Below, piece by piece: positions 59,441 through 64,000 of a stretch of DNA of 64,000 nt (positions are counted from its first letter, which is position 1; every line of letters starts with the position of its first letter). Origin of the DNA: Phylloscopus collybita. Its lineage: Eukaryota; Chordata; Aves; Passeriformes; Phylloscopidae. The notes below the pieces were generated by a model. That model did not search any database, was not told the DNA's origin, and saw nothing but the letters and a program-made list of their open reading frames with translations. The stretch is taken from contig JAJNNQ010000142.1 of the NCBI GenBank assembly GCA_027886175.1, positions 1,742,501 through 1,806,500 on the forward strand, read 5' to 3'. The translations under genes and the position numbers were made by a program.

Positions 59441-62385
59441 AACCAAAATCTCCACCCCATGTTGCTGATGTCACTTTGTAGGAGACGTTTTCCAATGTAA
59501 GGGCAGAGAAACTTCCATCTGGTTGTAGATTGCACCTGGGAGATATCCTCATTTTTATGGAGTTTTAGTGGAATTTTAGTAGGAAGAAACCCCGTGGCAG
59601 GCAGACAGCATTAGACAAGAAAAATGGCCCATTTGATGGAAAACCAAAGTCTCCACCCCTCGTTCCTGATGTCCGTTTCTAGGAGGCCTTTGGCACTACA
59701 AGGGCAGACAAACTTCCGTCTGGTGGTTGATTGCATCGTTGAGATATCCTCATTTTTATGGAATTTCATCAGGTAGAAGCCCAGTGGCGGGCAGAAAGCA
59801 TTAGAGAGGAACGGTGGCCCTTTTCCATGGGAAAACAAAGTCTCCAACCAGGCTCCTGATGTCAGTTTTTAGTAGGCCTTTGGCATTAAAAGGGCAGACA
59901 AACTTCCATCTGGTGGGAAATTTTGTTAGGGAGATATCCTCATTTGTATGTAATTTCAGTAGTCATAAGCCCAGTGGCAAGGAGACAGCATTAAACAACA
60001 AGGGTGCCCCTTTTCCATGGGAAACCAAAGCCTCCTTTCCAGAATCCTGATGTCAGTTTGTAGGAGGCCTTTGGCATTACAAGGGCAGACAAACTTTCAT
60101 CTGGTGGTAGACTCTATCTGGGAGATATCCTCATTTGTACGGGATTTTACTAGGCAAAATGCCAGTGGCAGTCACATAGCATTAGACACAAACGGTGGCC
60201 CATTTCCATGGGAAAACAAAGTCTCCACCCCACGTTCCTGATGTCAATTTGTAGAAGGCGTTTGGAACTACAAGGGCAGAAAAACTTCCATCTGGTGGTA
60301 GATTGCACCTGGGAGATATCCTCATTTCTCTGGAATTTTATTGGAATTTTATTACGAAGATCCCCAGTGGCAGGCAGACTGCTTTAGACACGAACGGTGG
60401 CCCATTTTTATGGGAAACCAAAGTCTCCACCCCACGTTCCTGATGTCCGTTACTAGGAGGCCTTCGGCAGTACAAGGGTAGACAAACTTCCACCTGGTGG
60501 TAGATTGCTCCTGGGAGATATCCTCATTTGTATGGACCTTCAGCAGTCATAACCACAGTGCCAGGCAGACAGCATTAGACAGGAACGGTGGTCCTTTTCC
60601 TAGGGAAACCAAAGTCTCCACACCACGTTCCCGATGTCAGGTTTTAGTAGGCCATTGACAGTACAAGGGCAGAAAAACTTCCGTCTGGTGGTTGATTGCA
60701 TCGGGAAGATATCCACATTTGTATGGAATTTCAGCAGATAGAAGCCCAGTGGCAGGCAGACAGCATTAGACACGAACGGTGGCCCTTTTCCATGGGAAAA
60801 CAAAGTCTCCAACCCAGGCTCCTGGTGTCAGTTTGTAGGAGGCCTTTGGCACTACAAGGGCAGACAAACCTCCATCTAGTGGTGGATCGCACCTCGTAGA
60901 TGTCCTTATTTGTATGGAATTTTAGTGGTATTTTAGTACTCAGAAGCCCTGTTGCAGACAGAGAGCATTAAACATGAACGGTGGGCCTTTTCCATAGGAA
61001 ACCAAAGTCTCCACGCCAGGTTCCGAATGTCAGTATAAAGGAGGCCTTTGGCACTGCAAGAGCAGACAAACTAACATCTGGTGGTAGATTGCACCTGGGA
61101 GATATCCTCATTTGTATGGAACTTCAGCAGTCATAACCACAGTGCCAGGCAGACAGCATTAGACAGGAACGGTGGTCCTTTTCCATGGGAAACCAAAGTC
61201 TCCACCCTAGGTTTCTGATGGCAGTTTGTAGGAGGCCTTTGGAAACATAAGGGCAGAGAAACTTCCATCTGGTGTTAGTTTGCACCTGGGAGATATTCGC
61301 ATTTGTATGGAATTTTAGTGGAATTTTAGTAGGCAGAATCCCAGCGGCAGGCAGACAGAATTAGACATGAATAGTGGCCCATTTCCATGGGAAACCAAAG
61401 TCTCCACCCCAGGTTCCTGATGTCATTTTCTAGGAGGCCTCTGGCACTACAAGACGAGACAAACTTCCAACTGGTGGCATATTGCATCTTGGAGATATCC
61501 TCATTTGTATGGAATTATAGTGGAATTAAAGTAGGCAGAAGCCCAGTGGCAAGTAGACAGCATGAAACACCAACGGTGGCCCATTTCCATGGGAAACCAA
61601 AGTCTCCACCCCACGTTCATGATGTCCGTTTCTAGGAGGCCTTTGGAACTACAAGAGCAGACAAACTTCCAACTGGTGGCATATTGCATCGGGGAGATAT
61701 CCTCATTTGTATGTAATTTTAGTAGGCGTAAGCCCAGTGGCAGGCAGACAGCATTAGACAGGAACCGTGGCCCTTTTCCCATGGGCAGCCAAAGTCTCCA
61801 AGCCACGTTCCTGATGTCAGGTTTTAGGAGGCCTTTGGCAGTACAAGGGCAAACAAACTTCCGTCTGGTGGCTGATCGCATCGGGGAGATATCCTCATTT
61901 GTATGTAATTTTAGTAGGCATAAGCCCAGTGGCAGGCAGACAGCATTAGACAGGAACCGTGGCCCTTTGCCATGGGAAACCAAAGTCTCCACCCCAGCTT
62001 CTTGATGTCAATTTGTAGGAAGCCTTTTGCTCTACAGGGGGAGACAAACTTCCATTTGGTGGTAGATTGCACGTGAGAGACATCTTCAATGGTATAGAAT
62101 TTTATTGGAATTTTAATAGGCAGAAGCCTTGTGGCAGGCAAACATCATTAGACACGAACGCTGTCCCATTTCCATGGGAAACCAAAGTCTCCACTCCAGG
62201 TTCCTGATGTCAGTTTGTAGGAGGCCTTTGGCACTACAAGGGCAGACAAAGTTCCGTCTGGTGGTTGATTGCATTGAGGAGATATCCTCATTTGTATGGA
62301 ATTTCAGCAGGCAGAAGATCAGTGGCAGGCAGACAGCATAGGACACGAACGGTGGACCTTTTTCATGGGAAACCGGAGTCTCCAC
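59441..62385 (-). repeat. Right arm of large inverted S191 duplication
   Basis: Reverse-complement partner of 53,417-55,967. It contains about 394 extra bp at roughly 61.5-61.9 kb, part of which (61,771-61,901) is identical by eye to 58,071-58,201, so the insert was probably copied from the neighbouring inverted array. The arm edge at 59,441 aligns with 55,967, but satellite continues beyond it on this side. Confidence 0.85.
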
Positions 62386-64000
62386 CCCACGTTCCTGATG
62401 TCAGTTTTTAGGAGGCCTTTGGCACTACAAGGGCAAACAAACTTCGAACTGGTGGTAGATTCCATCTGGGAGATATCCTCATTTGTGAGGAATTTCAGCA
62501 GGCGTAACCCAGTGGCAGGCAGACAGCATTAGACACGAACGGTTGCCCTTTTCCATGGAAAAACCAATTATGCATCCTATGTTCCTGATGTCAGTTTTTA
62601 GGAGGCCATTGGCGCTACACTGGCAGACAAATTTCCATCTGGCGGTAGATTGCACCTCGGAGATGTCCTCATTTGTACGGAATTTTAGTGGTATTTTAGT
62701 ACTCAGAAGCCCAGTGGCAGACAGACAGCATTAAACATAAACGGTGGGCCTTTTCCATAGGAAACCGAAGTCTCCAGGCCAGGTTCCGAATGTCAGTTTG
62801 AAGGAGGCCTTTGGCACTGCAAGAGCAGACAAACTTCCATCTGGTGGCATATTGCATCTGGGAGATATCCTCATTTGTATGTAATTTTAGTAGCCATAAT
62901 CCCAGTGGCAAGCAGACAGCATTAGACATGAACGGTGGCCCTTTTCCATGGGAAACCAAAGTCTCAACCCCAGGTTCCTGATGTCAGTTTGAAGGAGGCC
63001 TTTGGCAGTACAAAGGCAGACCACGTTCCGTCTGGTGGTTGATTGCATCGAGGAGATATCCTCATTTCTATGGAATTTCAACAGGCAGAAGCTCAGTGGC
63101 AGGCAGACAGCATTAGACACGAACAGTGGAACTTTTCCATTGGAAACCAAAGTCTCCACCTCACGTTCCTGATGTCAGTTTGTAGGAGGCCTTTGGAACT
63201 ACAAGGGCAGACAAACTTCCGTCAGGTGGTAGATTGCACCTGGGAGATATCCTCATTTGTAGAGAATTTTATTGGAATTCTAGTAGGCATAAGCCAAGTG
63301 GCTGGCAGACAGCATTAGACACAAACGGTGGCCCATTTCCTTGGGAAACCAAAGTCTCCATCTCATGTTCCTGATGTCAGTTTGTAGGAGGCCTTTGGTA
63401 CTACAAGGGCAGACATACTTCTATCTTGTGGTTGATTGCATCGCAGAGATATCCTCATTTTTATGGAACTTCAGCAGTCATAACCACTGTACCAGGCAGA
63501 CAGCATTAGACAGGAACAGTGGTCTTTTTCCATGGGAAACCAAAGTCTCCACACTACGTTCCCGATATCAGGTTTTAGGAGGTCTTTTGCAGTCCATGGG
63601 AAGACAAACTTCCGTCTGTTGGTTTATTTCATCGGGGAGATATCCTCATTTGTATGGAATTTCAGCAGGCAGAAGCCCAGTGGCAGGCAGAGAGCATTAG
63701 ACACAAACGGTGGCCCTTTTCCATGGGAAACCGAAGTCTCCAACCCAGGCTTCTGATGTCGGTTTTCAGGAGGCCTTTGGCATTAAAAGTGTAGACAAAC
63801 ATCCATCTGGTGGGAAATTGCATTTGGGAGATATCCTCATACGTATGGAATTTTAGTAGGCATATACCCACTGGCAGGCAGCAGCATTAGACATGAACAA
63901 TGGGCCTTTTCCATGGAAAAACAAATTATCCATCCTCACGTTCCTGATGTCATGTTTTAGGAGGCCTTTGGCACTACAAGAGCAGACAAACTTCCACGTG

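Larger units (their letters stand above)
56811..64000 (-). repeat. S191 satellite array, inverted orientation
   Basis: About 37 units in reverse orientation (CTGATGTCAGTTTGTAGGAG, CTACAAGGGCAGACAAACTT, GAGATATCCTCATTTGTATG, CAGACAGCATTAGACACGAA), running off the window end. The first ~0.72 kb (56,811-57,528) is the reverse complement of 41,827-42,544 (coordinate sum 99,355). About 59,441-62,385 is the reverse complement of 53,417-55,967. A ~130-bp stretch at 58,071-58,201 recurs in the same orientation at 61,771-61,901. Confidence 0.97.

Noticed and set aside
1..64000. CRISPR array or prokaryotic operon structure
   Set aside because: The repeats are contiguous satellites without unique spacers, and the mobile elements and composition are those of a bird nuclear genome.

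Overview
The window is vertebrate, almost certainly avian and probably songbird, nuclear DNA. This rests on a decayed CR1 LINE ORF2 whose minus-strand translation reads KKYFYKYINGKRK and AEVLNTFFASVF, on several avian-type endogenous-retrovirus LTRs including one with an alpharetrovirus-like R/U5, and on a receptor-gene fragment. I find no intact protein-coding gene. Most open reading frames are products of tandem repeats. The window looks like heterochromatic, segmentally duplicated sequence such as a microchromosome end, a pericentromere or a W/germline-restricted chromosome; that placement is inference.

Layout. 1-1507 is a 42-bp minisatellite. 1508-14.46 kb is copy A of a large direct duplication, and about 27.37-41.85 kb is copy B. 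Each copy has the same order of modules: an LTR remnant, a G/T-rich minisatellite, a QRFPR (GPR103) exon-1 pseudogene fragment, a ~0.45-kb 'Qb' repeat, a 40-bp minisatellite (M40), a 191/202-bp satellite (S191) interrupted by a solo LTR, more S191, a 499-bp tandem repeat ('Qa'), a CR1 fragment, and ~6 kb of low-repeat DNA holding another LTR between ~0.3-kb inverted repeats. Between the copies lie S191 (14.2-15.3 kb), Qb (15.3-16.1), a long M40 array (16.1-20.5), unique DNA with microsatellites (20.5-25.0) and a G/T-rich minisatellite (25.0-27.2).

From 41.6 kb to the end the window is nearly all S191 satellite. It is direct to 55,967, then a Qa block, then the opposite orientation from 56,811 to at least 64,000. 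Inverted and direct block duplications inside the array show repeated rearrangement.

The sequence therefore behaves as a composite macrosatellite built from S191, M40, Qa/Qb and G/T modules, with retroviral LTRs as datable insertions. The observations most worth following are the 42-bp array whose core matches the RFX X-box, the QRFPR fragment carried along by the duplications, the inverted satellite arms around a Qa junction, and the alpharetrovirus-like LTR at the duplication edge. Family names rest on recalled consensus features, since no database search was possible.
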